Shown here: piece by piece, positions 47,240 through 59,342 of the stretch
Layout: every line of letters begins with the position of its first letter
Numbering within the stretch: position 1 is the stretch's first letter
Source of the DNA: Pezicula radicicola
Lineage: Eukaryota; Ascomycota; Leotiomycetes; Helotiales; Dermateaceae
Length of the DNA stretch: 64,000 nt
Direction of reading: 5' to 3'
NCBI GenBank assembly: GCA_003008705.1
Contig: PDUO01000082.1
Location: 62,001 to 126,000, forward strand
Position numbers and translations under genes: made by a program
Notes under the pieces: generated by a model
Databases searched by the model: none
What the model saw: only the letters and a program-made list of their open reading frames with translations
What the model was told of the DNA's origin: nothing

Positions 47240-48115
47240 TAGCCGGAAGCTTACTTTGTGACCAGTGTATTCAGTTCAAAACAATTCATTTTTGTTGTGG
47301 GCGAGAACCAAACGGAATATCCTGTCCACGCAGCTGTTATCACCAAACACTCAAAGGCGCTCGACGTTCTTATCAATGGACCAATGGTGGAAGCTTCTGA
47401 TGGAAAAGCAACCTTTGATGATGTTCAAGAAGATACTTTCGCACGGTTCTGCCAGTTCGCGTATACAGGGAATTATGCTACTCCAGAATTCATACACGAT
47501 GCGACTGTCGAGCTCCCGGATAGATCATCCTCCGTTTTGACGTCAGCCGAAGAAGATGTACCAATAGAGGAGCCCGAAGCCGAAATCGAGGCCCCGCCCC
47601 CACCCGAGCAGGAGCCAGACGATGCGTGGGGCAGCTTCCGGACCGGAAAAATGAAGGGTCGTAAATTGCGGCAATCGCTTAACAACAAGTTCTATGATAC
47701 AGAGCCACCTCATAAGATCTCGACAGAACTTTGTGAAGTTCGTGCAAATACTAGTCCAACAGAGGATTATACGACGGTTTTTCTTGGTCACGCACAATTA
47801 TACGTTTTTGCCGAAAAATGGGGTATCGAAGCTTTGAAAACCCTTACCTTATTTAAGCTTCACAAGACGCTAGTATTTTTCACTTTGTATTCAGCTCGGC
47901 GACGCAATGTTGTAGAACTGCTACGATTTGCCTACTCAAATGACCACACCCCGGATCGTGTTGATGTCGTTGATGATTTGAGGTCATTGGTGATGCTGTA
48001 TGTAGGATGCGAGGTGGAGAATCTGATCCATTGTCCTGAATTCTTGTCATTGGTTGGGGAGGGTGGTCAGCTTGCCGAAGATCTTGTTCAGGTGATGGTG
48101 AAACGTATTGAATAA
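47240..48115 (+). CDS. BTB/POZ-domain protein, start unresolved
   Basis: One open frame encodes about 285 aa with a fungal BTB/POZ signature: FIFVVGENQTEYPVHAAVI, HSKALDVLINGPM, and later ATFDDVQEDTFARFCQFAY with YTGNY. The BTB fold is split by an acidic, proline-rich insert (EEPEAEIEAPPPPEQEPDD) and an R/K-rich segment, then resumes as FLGHAQLYVFAEKWGIEAL and ends LVQVMVKRIE. Such proteins are usually protein-interaction adaptors, often of cullin-3 ligases. The frame has no ATG before the BTB core: a stop lies at 47240 and the first Met is inside the domain. Either a short upstream exon with an intron ending at TTGTAG (47236-47242) is present or the 5' end is lost. Confidence concerns the domain, not the gene model. 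Confidence 0.65.
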
Positions 48116-48653
48116 CTGAAGCTAGAACATCGCAAGTGGATTATGATGGAAGCGATGCTATTACTGCACATCTATTTTCATTTAAGTTGCGTGATTATTG
48201 AACAAGTGCCCCTTCTCCTTGTAGACTAAGCACATAAAGACACTGCAGGAATTTGCATCACTGTTAATTATGTTAGCATCGGAAGGTGGCTGTGCAGGTA
48301 GACTAGCTTACAACCTCCAACTTTCTTACCTTTTCTCTAGTTCATCCTGCGAGGTAGGGAGCCTAGCTTCCACAGTTCTTATATATAGAAATTCAAAATT
48401 GGTTTTTGTAAATTTCATTATTCTCTTCAAAAAATCTAATTCTTATAGCCCTAGCTTGAAAGCCAGCTTTGTTAGATTACTTCTTACCTTGATAAAATTA
48501 TTCTAGATTGAACGAAGTCACTACACTTAATATAATAGAGCGATGCAAAGGAGTATGTATTTTATATGCTAGCTAGTATTTAAGTTATTTTCGACCACAA
48601 GCCTATACTTTTGCTCTCTACCCTCTGTATATACTTATTTCGTTAGCAATTCT
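48116..48653. other. intergenic
   Basis: AT-rich convergent 3' flank. A short frame at 48270-48506 has no motif. Confidence 0.4.
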
Positions 48654-49623
48654 ATCACTTATCTGTAGGAGGCTCATTCTTAGACGCAACTTCAACGCCC
48701 AGAACAGCCATCAAGACTGGTAGCGTATTATTTAATATAGGAATCTCGAAGCTGCACTTGTTATTGTTTGTCTTAACATTGCTGTAATTTGTGCTATTCT
48801 CCTTACTATAGTCGGCCTTTCCACCGATACCGAGTTTAAAGCCAAAAGATGCTGTAGCACCACTAGTGGTTACTTGCCTAATTCCTATATAAAATAAGGT
48901 ATTCCAGATGCAGCGGCATTACGCGTAGAGTGCCATAATAAAGGATAGGGTTTTTGGGCAAAAGGCCTGAAAAGGAAGAAATAATTATAGCTAGAATAAG
49001 GATATACTAACATATGACGAAAATGGGCCTTAATGGCTGACATTTTCTTTATTACTTGCTCTTTCTATCCTGTATTTTAGAAAGACGCTTTGAGCGGCGC
49101 GGTAATGTAGACTGTACTGCCTTCCTCCCCCCAGCTTATCACCATCCATATCCCTTAAATCCACCGCAGGCAAGTCACCACAAAGACTCTCATTAAAATA
49201 AAGATATGCAGGTACTTTTTTATTAGCCACCTTAATTAAAGGTCCCTCGTACTGCACCACACTATTTCCATCAATCATTTGAAAGTACAGCTTGTCGCCC
49301 TCCTTCTTGTACTGCGCAAAATTCAAGTTTAGCAACTCTATAGTTGCAATATCCCTCTCGCTCTGTATGACCTTGATTATAGCTTTCTTGTGGCGGGCGA
49401 CGTAGTATTAGGCTAGTGCTTGGATGGAATTGTATAGCCTGCTGAGATGAATTCGATCTGTAGGTTTTGTGAGGTCGTAAGTAGCTATCTCAACTGCTTT
49501 ATATCGAATTCTAGCCCGATTCGTCCCCTTACCCCGGATATGCATACAAAGGACCCTGGCTGTAAATCCTACTGCTACAATTAGATAAATGACAGGGAGG
49601 TAGTCTACTTGGAATTCGTGCAA
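48654..49623 (-). pseudogene. decayed gene of unknown function, in-frame stops of C-to-T type
   Basis: Two open stretches on the minus strand, 49623-49408 and 49335-49030, lie in the same frame with the gap also readable; the only break is a TAA at 49408-49410 (LYNSIQALA, stop, YYVARHKKA). A third coding-like stretch (about 48890-48656: TTSGATASFGFKLGIGGK ... PILNNTLPVLMAVLGVEVAS) follows after two more stops and a possible intron ending TTTTCAG. TAA from CAA is the expected RIP change. The protein begins with a hydrophobic segment (YLPVIYLIVAVGF) and later has KKEGDKLYFQMIDG. I do not recognise the family. Confidence 0.5.
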
Positions 49624-50819
49624 GTTGTAAGGAGCTCTAAGCTATAGTAATTTCATATACTCGTAAATACATGCGGCTGCATTTATGACAAGATAACCGA
49701 CAGCTTTGTCTATAAGTGTTAGCGAGTAGGTGTTGTATAATATACTATTTCTTTCTAAAGTTAGAAAAAGGTAGTCGAGGTTTCTTTTAGGGCTAGTTCT
49801 AGCTCCCTATTATTAGTAAGAGCAACGCTAAATAACTAACTAAGCTTCCTAAACTCGTAAATTTAACTTCATTGTTAGAACGTCGATTCCCAATATCACG
49901 TGGGTATTATATAAGCGCGCCAGAAACGCGCTAGGCCAATCAGAGGCTGCACCCACTCGGGCCGCGCCGCGCGACTAGCCTAATTAGGACTAGTCTTAGT
50001 ACGTAGACGAGTATATTAAGACTACTACTCTTACAATTAGTTAGGAATCAATATCTATTCCACTATATTACCAATAGGTATACTAAGTGACATATCACTA
50101 GTCTGCTGGGTAATAGGAGTGAACCGACATTTATCATTTGTGAGTATATATAGATTTATTAAGCACTAATTTAACTTCGCTTAACTATGAATTTTAAACT
50201 TAAATTCATAAGATACTTCTTTATAATAGCAAATGTATCTAGCTGTCAGTTGTACATCGAAGAAATTTTATTATAATAACTAGCCTGACATCGGAATCTC
50301 GACATGAGCGTTTCCCATTTCCATCTTTAGACCTAAGCGGTACTCTGAGCCCCTAAGCACGCCGCTGAGTCAGCCTGTGCACGCGGAAGGGATCCCTTTC
50401 TGCCTGTACTAGCCCCCAGCAGAATCGGGTTTATTTCTATATTGGTTAATAAGCTTTTCCCTTCGTTTTACACCGCAATGCACCGCACTATTTCTACCGA
50501 TAGCATCGTAAGCCTAGCCAATAGTCATCACAGTTGATAATGCAGGTGTAAGCTGCTGCCTTTCGTACGTGTCTCTGCATACGGCACAGAATATCGACAG
50601 AACATAAGCATCAAATCAAATAAGTCAACTACCCCGCCTTAACAATCTTATTCTCGTCGCCAATCTGGGATATCTAGCTAACTCCAGATTCAAGCACTTT
50701 GTACGGTCCCCTTATTACTTGCGTTATCGCGTGCTATCTTGTATCATTTTGCCTACTTATTTTCTACTAAAGGATTAACATCCTCCTAGGTCTTCAGCGC
50801 TAGGTAATTAGCATCAGTC
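49624..50819. other. intergenic
   Basis: No supportable gene. The interval is AT-rich from 49,700 to 50,280, more balanced after that, and ends as the upstream flank of the P450 pseudogene. Confidence 0.4.
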
Positions 50820-52512
50820 ATGGCTTATCTTGATACCACAGTACCACACAATGGATATCTCATAGCTTCATTCTTCATACTATCCGTCCTCCTGCTCTGC
50901 AAACCTCGCCGTAAATTCCCGTCGAATGCTCCACAGCTAATCGATGAGGTATGGCCAATCATCGGAGCTATTAGGTTCTTCACGGCTAGGTGGGACTTCC
51001 ATCGAGAGAATGCTTGCCGTTCATCAACTGGTAACTTTAGCTATTATGTTGGGAGACTTCCCGTGATTGGACTTAATGGTGACGAGGGTCGGAAAGTCTT
51101 CTACAACACCAAAGGCTTAGGATTAATGGAAGGGTAAGAATTTACATGAGGCTTCGCTGGCCGTGGTTCTTGAATTCATGTTAATCTATAATTTTCGGAG
51201 GGGTTGATATTGCCGGGTAGACTTTCTAAGAGCATGTCCAGGCTCTTTCGCACATCTATCAACAGTTGAGGAAGGACTGTAGACAAACGTAAGCAAAACT
51301 AATAGACATGATAGAAAAGATGCTTAAGGCTTACGGCTGTCGAGGGACTTAGCATTAGTTATACTTGACATCAGTTGACCAAACCCGTGCACCTCTTTCC
51401 CTTCGATCATCTTGCGGGAAACTCCCTGATTCAAATCCGTTGGAGCTGCCGCAAAAAGGCCCATATACCTTTGACTCCATCTACAGTGTCGTCTACCAAC
51501 TCAGCATGCGATCAATAGGAGTTGAAGACATCGCTAATAATCCGGCCCAACTGGAAACAGCCCAGAAGCTCTTCGATATTCTCGAGGCTAGCTCAACCAT
51601 CACAACTATTATCTTCCCCAGTCTACCCTCTTTCGCCATGATGAAGAGGGCATGGGCTGGTGCGAGGCTAAACAAAATGCTGAATCAGATCATAGACGGG
51701 CGTATCAAGACTGGAAAGCGCGGTAATGATCCGCTGCAGCTCGTCATCGACCAAGGATATGATACCGACCGTATTCGCCACACCTTAATCAACGCCGTCT
51801 TTGCCGCCAAGTCAAATACTCCTTTCAACGCTTCTTGGCTCCTTGTACACCTCTCAAAGTCACCCTTCTGGCTTTCGAAAGTGCTTACCGAGGTGCAGAA
51901 TGCTGCAAACAAATACTCAAAAGACAGGTCCTTACCATTGGCCGACTAACTGCCGCAGATCTCGCTTCACGCTTGGGAATCCGAATTTCCAGTTATAGAC
52001 TCGTGTCTCCACGAGACTGTAAGGTTCCATGTCCACGGTATGGCATTCAGGAGAAACGTTAGTGGCGGGGATATCCCAATAGGGGTGAGTGGGGAGATAA
52101 TTCCGGCTGGAGCATATGTAACCTACCACCCTGCGGATATACACATGAACCCTGAGGCCTATAAGGATCCGACGGAATGGAACCCGGATCGCTATAGAGG
52201 AGGCAGAGATGAGGATAAGCAGAGACCGCTTAGTTTTATTGGCTGGGGTTCGGGAAGATCTCCTTGCAGTAAGCACACCCCCTTGCTCGAAATGATGCTC
52301 AATAGATGAAGGTTAGGCTGATTAAACTCTTAGGAGGTATGCGATTATCGAAATTGGAGACCAATTTGATTGTTGCCTTTTGGGTTGCGACCTTCGATTT
52401 TGAATCAGTCGATAGCCAAGGGAAGAATTTAGATGTTTATCCAAGGCCAAACCCAAATATGCTGTTTGCGAAGAAGCCTTTGGGGGTCTTGTTTAAATGT
52501 ACTAGAAAGTAG
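50820..52512 (+). pseudogene. cytochrome P450 pseudogene
   Basis: The order of a full P450 is readable. ATG 50820 is followed by a membrane anchor and a FPSNAPQLIDEVWPIIG hinge; an intron probably starts in GG|GTAAGA near 51135. After a damaged stretch (51200-51300, HIYQQLRKDCRQT preceded by two stops), the frame 51365-51949 carries FDSIYSVVYQLSMRS through the I-helix region. A single TAA at 51947-51949 is followed in the same frame by HAWESEFPVIDSCLHETVR (ETVR is the ExxR motif) and DIPIGVSGEIIPAGAYV. An intron of about 60 nt splits the haem loop WGSGRSPC|RGMR. The last stop is at 52512. CAA-to-TAA fits RIP. It belongs to a divergent P450 group whose I-helix lacks the usual AGxDTT. Confidence 0.75.
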
Positions 52513-54088
52513 AACTGCTAGTTCTATGGCTCCGATACGAGTCAGAACGACTTGCTTAGGAAGCTCTATATCGAGCTTTCGTTAGTAATATTGTTCAGTT
52601 GTAGCTAGAATTTAGAATATAAATCTCGAATAGGAGGCATAGTATTCAGTCGATTGTTGCCATCCGCTTTTTTCCGATTGCACCTTCAGCAGAGTTCTCT
52701 TCTTTGCAATGGACTAACTAAGTCTGAATTTGTAGATTTATCTAGACAATGGCAGTGGTGACCTTTCGATAATATTGTTAATTTTCAAGGAATATGAGCT
52801 TGTATATGATCTTTCATTCTCCAGTGCTGCCGAGCATTCACAGACTCACTTGCTTGCATAGAAACCAAGGCGAATTTCTCGAAGGCCCGACGGTTAAAGA
52901 TACATTGCATCGATGATGCCATTCTAGAGATTAAATCGAGGTTGGGATCAAGAAGCGGAAACCGACAAGAATGCTACAGTACAGTATTTTGTGTATACCA
53001 CGAATCTTTATTTTAGTGTAAGCACAACCTAGATGCAATAGCAGTATGGGATTTTAAAGTAGTAGATGACCGCATCTTATATAATGTAGAGGCTGGGTGG
53101 GTAGTTCTAAATTAAGCATTCGCAACATATAAAGATCGTCACCAAGGAGCGTCCTGATAGAGTAATTAGTCTACTGCAGACCACTGGTACGCTTAGCGTT
53201 ATAGACGTTAAGGAGGTTGTAAAGGAAGTGAAAAAAATCTATTAAAGAGAGATAATTAGCATAAAGATTGCTAGAATCTTACTAAGGAGCTGTATTGTTC
53301 ACTTGGGAATTGAAGCGCCGGAGGGTTGATGGAAGCAAGATATTGCTTTTACGAGAGATATTTTAGACTTTTAAAACTCTGTAGCATTTACTTTTATTTT
53401 TCTTTACCTCACTTGGTACTTTGTGCACGGCGAGGTTTAGGAGTGAACTCTGGTGGTAGTACATCCGGGTACCATGCCTTAGGCAAAAGTATCTGCGCGG
53501 AATATTTGCCTCAGGTGCTAAAAATGGTTTATATACTTCGTACTGGACTCGGCCGCAAATAAGCCGAAGAAATAAGTGTCGACCCTTACGGAGGACGGTA
53601 GTATTAATTAGGGTTGTGCACCACTAGTAGGTACACTAGGTAATAATAGTTACGTTAGACACAAAAATTGCCGATATAGTTAATTCTAGATAATAACATA
53701 TCTAGGATAACTTAGAGGTACTAGAAACTAATTAGAACAGGTAGTTAACCTGTATTACATACAATATTATAGTATTATAAGCTTGAAATAAGTATATATT
53801 CTCATTTTGAGGCCATTATATTTGTGCCGAATGAATGAATAAATGAAATTGTAAATGGGAATATGTTGTGGAGAGGTCACGAGTGTAAAAGTATGCTCGG
53901 AGGCAATATTCTGCACCCGGGGTACATTATTCCTTAATCTTTGGCAGACCACCGAATCCAAACGCCACCCCGAATTTTCGACAGCCAACTTTGCTAGTCA
54001 TTTGGACTCTATGCCGCGTGCCGTGGTCGAAGACCCCTAGACACCGGATCAGCCTCCTCACGCCCACCAGATTCAATAACCCAGGATG
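52513..54088. other. gene-free interval
   Basis: Sequence between two pseudogenes; 52,980-53,320 and 53,560-53,850 are AT-rich. A frame at 53326-53562 shows no motif. Confidence 0.4.
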
Positions 54089-55033
54089 TTACTCGATGGC
54101 AATTGCGTACTGCCTCCTCTTCTTGCGGGCCAAGACGATCGACGCTCTTCGAAAAGAATCATTGCTCAAATCCGTTGGAATGCGGATTTTAGCAAGAGTC
54201 GTGATGGTTCCGTCGAATGGTACCCCACCTACCTCTACGTCCAGTCGCGAAGCAGTGTCGAGAACGTAGGCCTCGACATACACAGGATGCCGACCATTCG
54301 CCTTGCCCAACACGACTGTGCCCCGGCCTATTTTCCCGTCGAGGTCAAACATCATGCTGACCAAGGAGCTGCCACAAAGCAATACATGGCTTTCCTCAGC
54401 GCATACGCCCTTCATGAACGACTGTCACTTCCTCGCCGCTTCCAGTACCAATAGTGCTCGGAAGCCCCTCGATTTGGATGAGTCCTTATCGGTCGACGTA
54501 ACGATTTCTTGTGTGCCGGTTTGCAAAATATAGAAGATGCACGTTAGGGAACTATCTCGCACTATCGCTTCGGACTTAGGAGGTTCTCCTGCCAACGACG
54601 CTCTACAAGCCTGCCTATTCGATATGATCTACAATTTCTTGATGAGATCAACATCGCTAGTGCTGGGCAACACCACCGGCTCGTGTGTTGGATCAACCTC
54701 TTCCACTAGTCTAGATCTACAACCCATCTCGAGGATCTCTAACTTGATGCGAAAACTGTAGTTTCGCTTCCTGATCAAGACAACTTGAATTGGATGAGTG
54801 AGATTACCTTTGTCTATAACAACGTGCAAGGCACTAGATTCAGGGCTATGGACCGGTCTGAATTTCGATCCGCATATCGCGACTGCAGGCTCGTTGTCGC
54901 CGGCAATGTAGGCCAGCAGGTGGTCAATTTTGATATTGCTGGCGACATGGACTACACGCCAGCTCTCCGCAAGGTGAAAAGGAGAAGAGTTTACAGTATA
55001 GCCCATCTTAGTGGTACATAACTTATAATTCAT
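54089..55033 (-). pseudogene. probable gene relic of unknown function, two in-frame stops
   Basis: From ATG 55033 one reading frame on the minus strand stays open for about 315 codons except for a TAG at 54629-54631 and a TGA about 68 codons later. Both can arise by a single C-to-T change (CAG, CGA). Base composition is clearly more GC-rich than the flanks, as expected of former coding DNA. Readable pieces are ESWRVVHVASNIKIDHLLAY, GNLTHPIQVVLIRKRNYSF and GRGTVVLGKANGRHPVYVE. I do not recognise the family. Overlapping plus-strand frames (53991-54454, 54785-55021) are an alternative but are more fragmented. Confidence 0.35.
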
Positions 55034-55894
55034 CCTATCTTCGAATCCTCTCTTCGATTGTCATCTCTAGATCATGTTTGGGTCAATATTTCCAATATGT
55101 TTAGACGTCAGATAGAAATAGGCCCTTAGTTAGGTATTTGGATTTCTATAAAGATTAATCGGGAGACTGTAATTAATCTTAGGATTAGTTTTCATGGGAA
55201 ATACTAGAGGGCATATATAATTTGAAGTATTGGTACGCAATTAATCTGGCTTGTAATCAGCGGTATATGTTTGGGGAAACACAGCTAAAACACAGTTAAA
55301 ACATAGAAACTACGATTTACTCAAGTAATATAGCACTTTTTGAACTTTTCAACAAGTTCCCACTATATTTCTTTCTAGAGCAACGTAATATACTATTAAA
55401 TAATACAAAAATTACAGAAAACAATTATCTATATATAATATAATATATATCCTTATAGAAATGGTCCTATTTTAATAAACTTGTGTTAAGAAATATAGTA
55501 TTAAGACTATTTCGGTTGCAAACCTATTTTGCTTCTACCAACTAGGAGCGAAGGCAAGGTTAGAAGCCCACGTGACGAGTGGACGATTAGCAGAGTAAAA
55601 AGATTTGTTGCACATCGCAAACGTGCGGCGCGGTCCGCTATGCATGTGGTGTTACAGAGGTCCGATCCTCTTCTTGTAGTTGAAAGGGTAAGGTAAGAAA
55701 TGCACGACGCATGCATGTCTGGTTCGGCCCGGTCATCGTGGCTTACGGCCCTTGAAAATCGGCTGAGCCTTGAAGTGAGTAAAGCCGTCCGCTCAGTCAC
55801 GTGGGCCTCCCAATGTCGCCCACTGGTGGAAGCGAGATGCAACCACTCGATTTTGGTAGGGAAATCATACTTTCTCCCGCCTATATCCTCTAAG

Positions 55895-57874
55895 CTATCT
55901 ATTGACTTCGCCCTTTCTCTTCTTTGTGGACTCATGGTAGTACTTAATCTCTCCGAACACAACAGCCTCAGCTTTTAACAAGCAAGAACTCTCTCCAGTA
56001 GAGCTGGCGGCAGTGCAAGTATGGTAAACTTTCGTTTTCATAGTCCAGGACAAAGACCCCAAATAGTACTTGCCTTCCTTCTCTTTTTTGAGCCTTTCGA
56101 CACAGGGCTTACTGGCCACTAGTAGACTTGAGCTGGCCGGTACACCCTCTGAGCCAAAAGGACCGCAATTTTGAGGTTCGGCAGGCTGGATAATATTTCC
56201 AAATCCGCGACCAACGACGACCAACATTCCGTCCACATCGGGAAGCTGCCACCACGAAGTCTTAACATGGCCATCGCTACTGGGCAGCTCTTTCTGAATG
56301 ATATTCGGTTTTCTGGCCGCGAGTTCCTCAAATTCCCAACCTCTTAGCCCCACGGCTGAGAGTGACCATGGTCTCCATCCATGAGCATCTCTCTGAAGCA
56401 CAACTGCCTTCCGAATTGCGGAAAGATCCTTGAGAACACTGTCGACAACATTCCAGAACTTCTTTGTTTTGTCGTTGTCTTTCCACAACTCGATTTTACA
56501 ATTCTTAGGAGTAACACATACAATACGCGCTGCCGAACCACCGTTAGAAGATGGTTGAGCATAGGGCATCTGCGGCCATTGTCCTTCCATAGGCGAGTTA
56601 CCAATAAAGCGTCTTTCTTGAATGGAGGGCTGCGATAAGTATGTGAGGGTGACATGTAATGCCAGGCTAAGCTCTGAGACAAGCCAGGCGAGCTTACTTT
56701 CCAGGTCGTAAATCAGGACTGGGGTGTCTTGCGCTGTGTCCACAAGGTCGAGGTATTCACGGTTGTCTTCTAAAGAAACTCGTTGGGTTTTGGTCAAGGC
56801 CCACTTCCCACCAAAACTGCTGCTAAATATGCTCTTGACAGAGAATCCAGCACTGAATGAGCCTTCCTTGCAAAACTCAATTCTTTCCTTCGCTAGCTCT
56901 AGCCCCGAGCTAGCGATGTGGGATTGCATTGAATCTGCCGTCCCTAGATTGACCCGAGCCGCGGGGTAGTACCCAAGAAATGTCTTGGATGTTGAAATTA
57001 TTTTCCAGTCCACATTCTCCAGGAATTTGGTAGAACTAGATAGACTGGGAGCATGGCCGTCATTGTCAACCTCTGCACAGTGCCATTGTATGCCCTCTTC
57101 AATGTTTTCTGAAGGGTATAGGATGACTTCATGGCCACTTAGCATGATTGCACCATCGCGGAGGTCAATTTTAGTGGTAATGTTTGCAAGACCGACCATA
57201 AGAGGAAAGGGTATCTCAACACCCATCCCTCTGTCTCGTTTTGAGATTGGGAATCCGTAGGCCAAAACAGTACCGTAAAAGAGTCGGTGCCAGCAAGTTG
57301 ATGTCGCTTCTCCAGAAACTGTAGCTGGCACTAACGTTCTCAAGTCCATAGTCTTGCGCAAAGCTGCTGTTGATACCATCAAGGCATTTTTTATAGGCGA
57401 CCTGAAAACCGCAGTGAACCACGCTAACTTTTGGAGGATTAAGGAAATTTCATCCAAGGGTCCTGTCGCAGAGATCTCAGCAAAACTCCCTATTTGCTCT
57501 ATGTCAACATCGGTATCTTCGTAAAGATGAACGGATACTAAAGAAGTTAGAAGATGCCGTCAGGAGATACTATACGATTTACCTGGCTCGTATGAACGAA
57601 GCATTACACAAATAGCGTCCAGAAGGGCTTTTGTATGCCATCGTTTCTCGATGAAGTTTTCGCACGAATCCGCTTCGGCATGCGTTGGGCTACCTGTGAC
57701 TGTGACGACCTTGTGAAGCGTTGTATCGTGGTCCAGCTCTTTCTTGTGGAACTCATAGATATCCCAATGCACTTTACAAGAAATACGGAACTTGCTGCTC
57801 TGTTCTGGCAGGACAGTCCGGATTATATCACGGATTGATTCAAGCGTGAGATTTTGCGAGAAATCCTGAGGCAT
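55895..57874 (-). CDS. uncharacterised fungal protein of an NLR-associated family
   Basis: A 644-aa protein in two exons, 57874-57583 and 57537-55895, with a 45-nt intron; splicing continues LLDAICVMLRSYEP into VSVHLYEDTDVDI. There is no signal peptide or transmembrane segment. Recognisable landmarks are RKTMDLRTLVPATVSGEA, CWHRLFYGTVLAYGFPI (about 175), IPFPLMVGLANITTKI and TFLGYYPAARVNLGT. From memory these recur in large uncharacterised fungal proteins encoded beside, or fused to, NACHT proteins; no biochemical function is known to me. The ATG at 57874 follows the hydrolase stop by 42 nt and is in the same frame, so this could be the C-terminal half of a longer ancestral protein. No break occurs within the gene. 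Confidence 0.75.
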
Positions 57875-57916
57875 GTATGTGTGATCATTGAGAACGGTAC
57901 GCTCTCCTCCGCCTCG

Positions 57917-59315
57917 CTATTCATCCAGCCGATCTAGTGCGAGTTTCTGTTCCTGCTCCAACCCTTCGATCCTCGGCAATATTGTAAGCTCTGACACTAA
58001 AACGAGGCTTTAATCTTAAGACGTTTAAATACAAGGGAAATCGAAATCGTTTCAGAATGTCCAGACAAGCTCACAAAGCCTTTTCAATATTCGATAACTA
58101 ACATGAAAGTACTATTTAAAAGCATCTAGAGACGAGAAACATAATGTGAGATAAGTCGGAAAGGTTATATAGACTAACCATTAGCCAGTTTCTCAAGGTG
58201 AAAAGACACCTTTCGGTAACCACCGCTTGTTGGATCTCCAAATTTGCAAATATTTTGGTGATCACAACCATCCATCGGCACAACAGTTTCGTTTGGGATA
58301 TCCATTACGCCAATTACATCATCCACAACCTAATATGGTCCGATTAGTCGAGGAATTACGCAGGAGCGATAGTTGAGGAATTACTCACTCGTTTGGATGG
58401 AGGGATCGTATTCTGCTCGATAAAAGATACGACCTTGATGTTTGATGCTTGATTTTTGAAATCTGTAGAGATGCTTTTCAGTACGTCGGAGTCTTTTTCC
58501 AAAGATTCAAGGAGATTAGTTCTAATCTGGCCTGTAAATCTCGCAGTGTCAGTTAAGGTAGTATTCACTATGTTCGCTAGCACTTGAGGAAGCTGGGTTG
58601 TTGATGAGCCCTGATGAGGTGTACCAAGGAAAAGAATCCCAACAACCGAATCTCGAATATTGGCATAGTCTTCGGCATCTATTAAGGCTGTGATAAGAGC
58701 CTTATTAAAGGTTAGCGATAAAGCTGTAAACTTCTGTTTTTAGGATCACTGTATGTACCTGCTTTACTACGATGCCACCTATACTATGACAGACAAAAAT
58801 AATGCCCCGTGATTGTTCCTTGTGTGACTATTAGCTAATAGAAAAAGCTGCGACCGTTATCCTGGGTGACGTTGACGCACCTTTGCTGTACGCCGTATAT
58901 AGTTCAGTTCTTCCAACAATGAACGCGCGAATTCTCGCAATTGTCCTATGCCCAGAGTAAAGACCGCTTCGGAAGGATACCCAAATGCGAAAACCCATGA
59001 ACCCGGTAGCTGTTGAGCCAGGAAGTCCCGGAGCCACAATTTGCCATTTTGATGGGTCCAAGTGGCAAAAGCATGGCCATTGAGCCCATGAAGCACAACA
59101 TTGTCAACAGCACTTCTTGCCTCCCCAGCTTTAGTGACATCTTCGAACTGCTGTTGATTGAGGAAGAATAAGCTATACGTCTCAGAACGTGCTTTGGTTG
59201 GAGAGCCTAACGGCGGGTTGACAAGCTGCCCGCTCGAGCTTGGCTTGGTAGGAGCCTTGTCATTGTCTGCATCCTTCTTTCGGCGCACGAGAGACAATAG
59301 ACTTTTGAACGGCAT
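57917..59315 (-). CDS. alpha/beta hydrolase of the SesB/DUF676-like type found in fungal NLRs
   Basis: A 345-aa serine hydrolase. Exons: 59315-58881, 58818-58759, 58700-58389, 58329-58179 and 57996-57917; all phases close (last intron 182 nt). DNVVLHGLNGHAFATWTH (about 72-89) and LWLRDFLAQQLPGSWVFAFG match the N-terminal effector hydrolases of fungal NLRs. IIFVCHSIGGIVVKQ carries the nucleophile Ser in HSIGG. ILFLGTPHQGS and the D/H-bearing DVIGVMDIPNETVVPMDG run follow. In NLRs this lipase-like domain is thought to act as the effector released on activation; here it is a separate frame. Its ATG lies only 27 nt after the NLR stop and in frame with it, and its own TAG is followed in frame by the next gene. 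Confidence 0.82.
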
Positions 59316-59342
59316 AGCCTCGTGCCTGGTTGTAGCAGCCTC

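Noticed and set aside
53991..54454. Plus-strand frames antisense to the 54-55 kb relic
   Set aside because: More fragmented than the minus strand, which keeps one frame over about 315 codons with only two stops.
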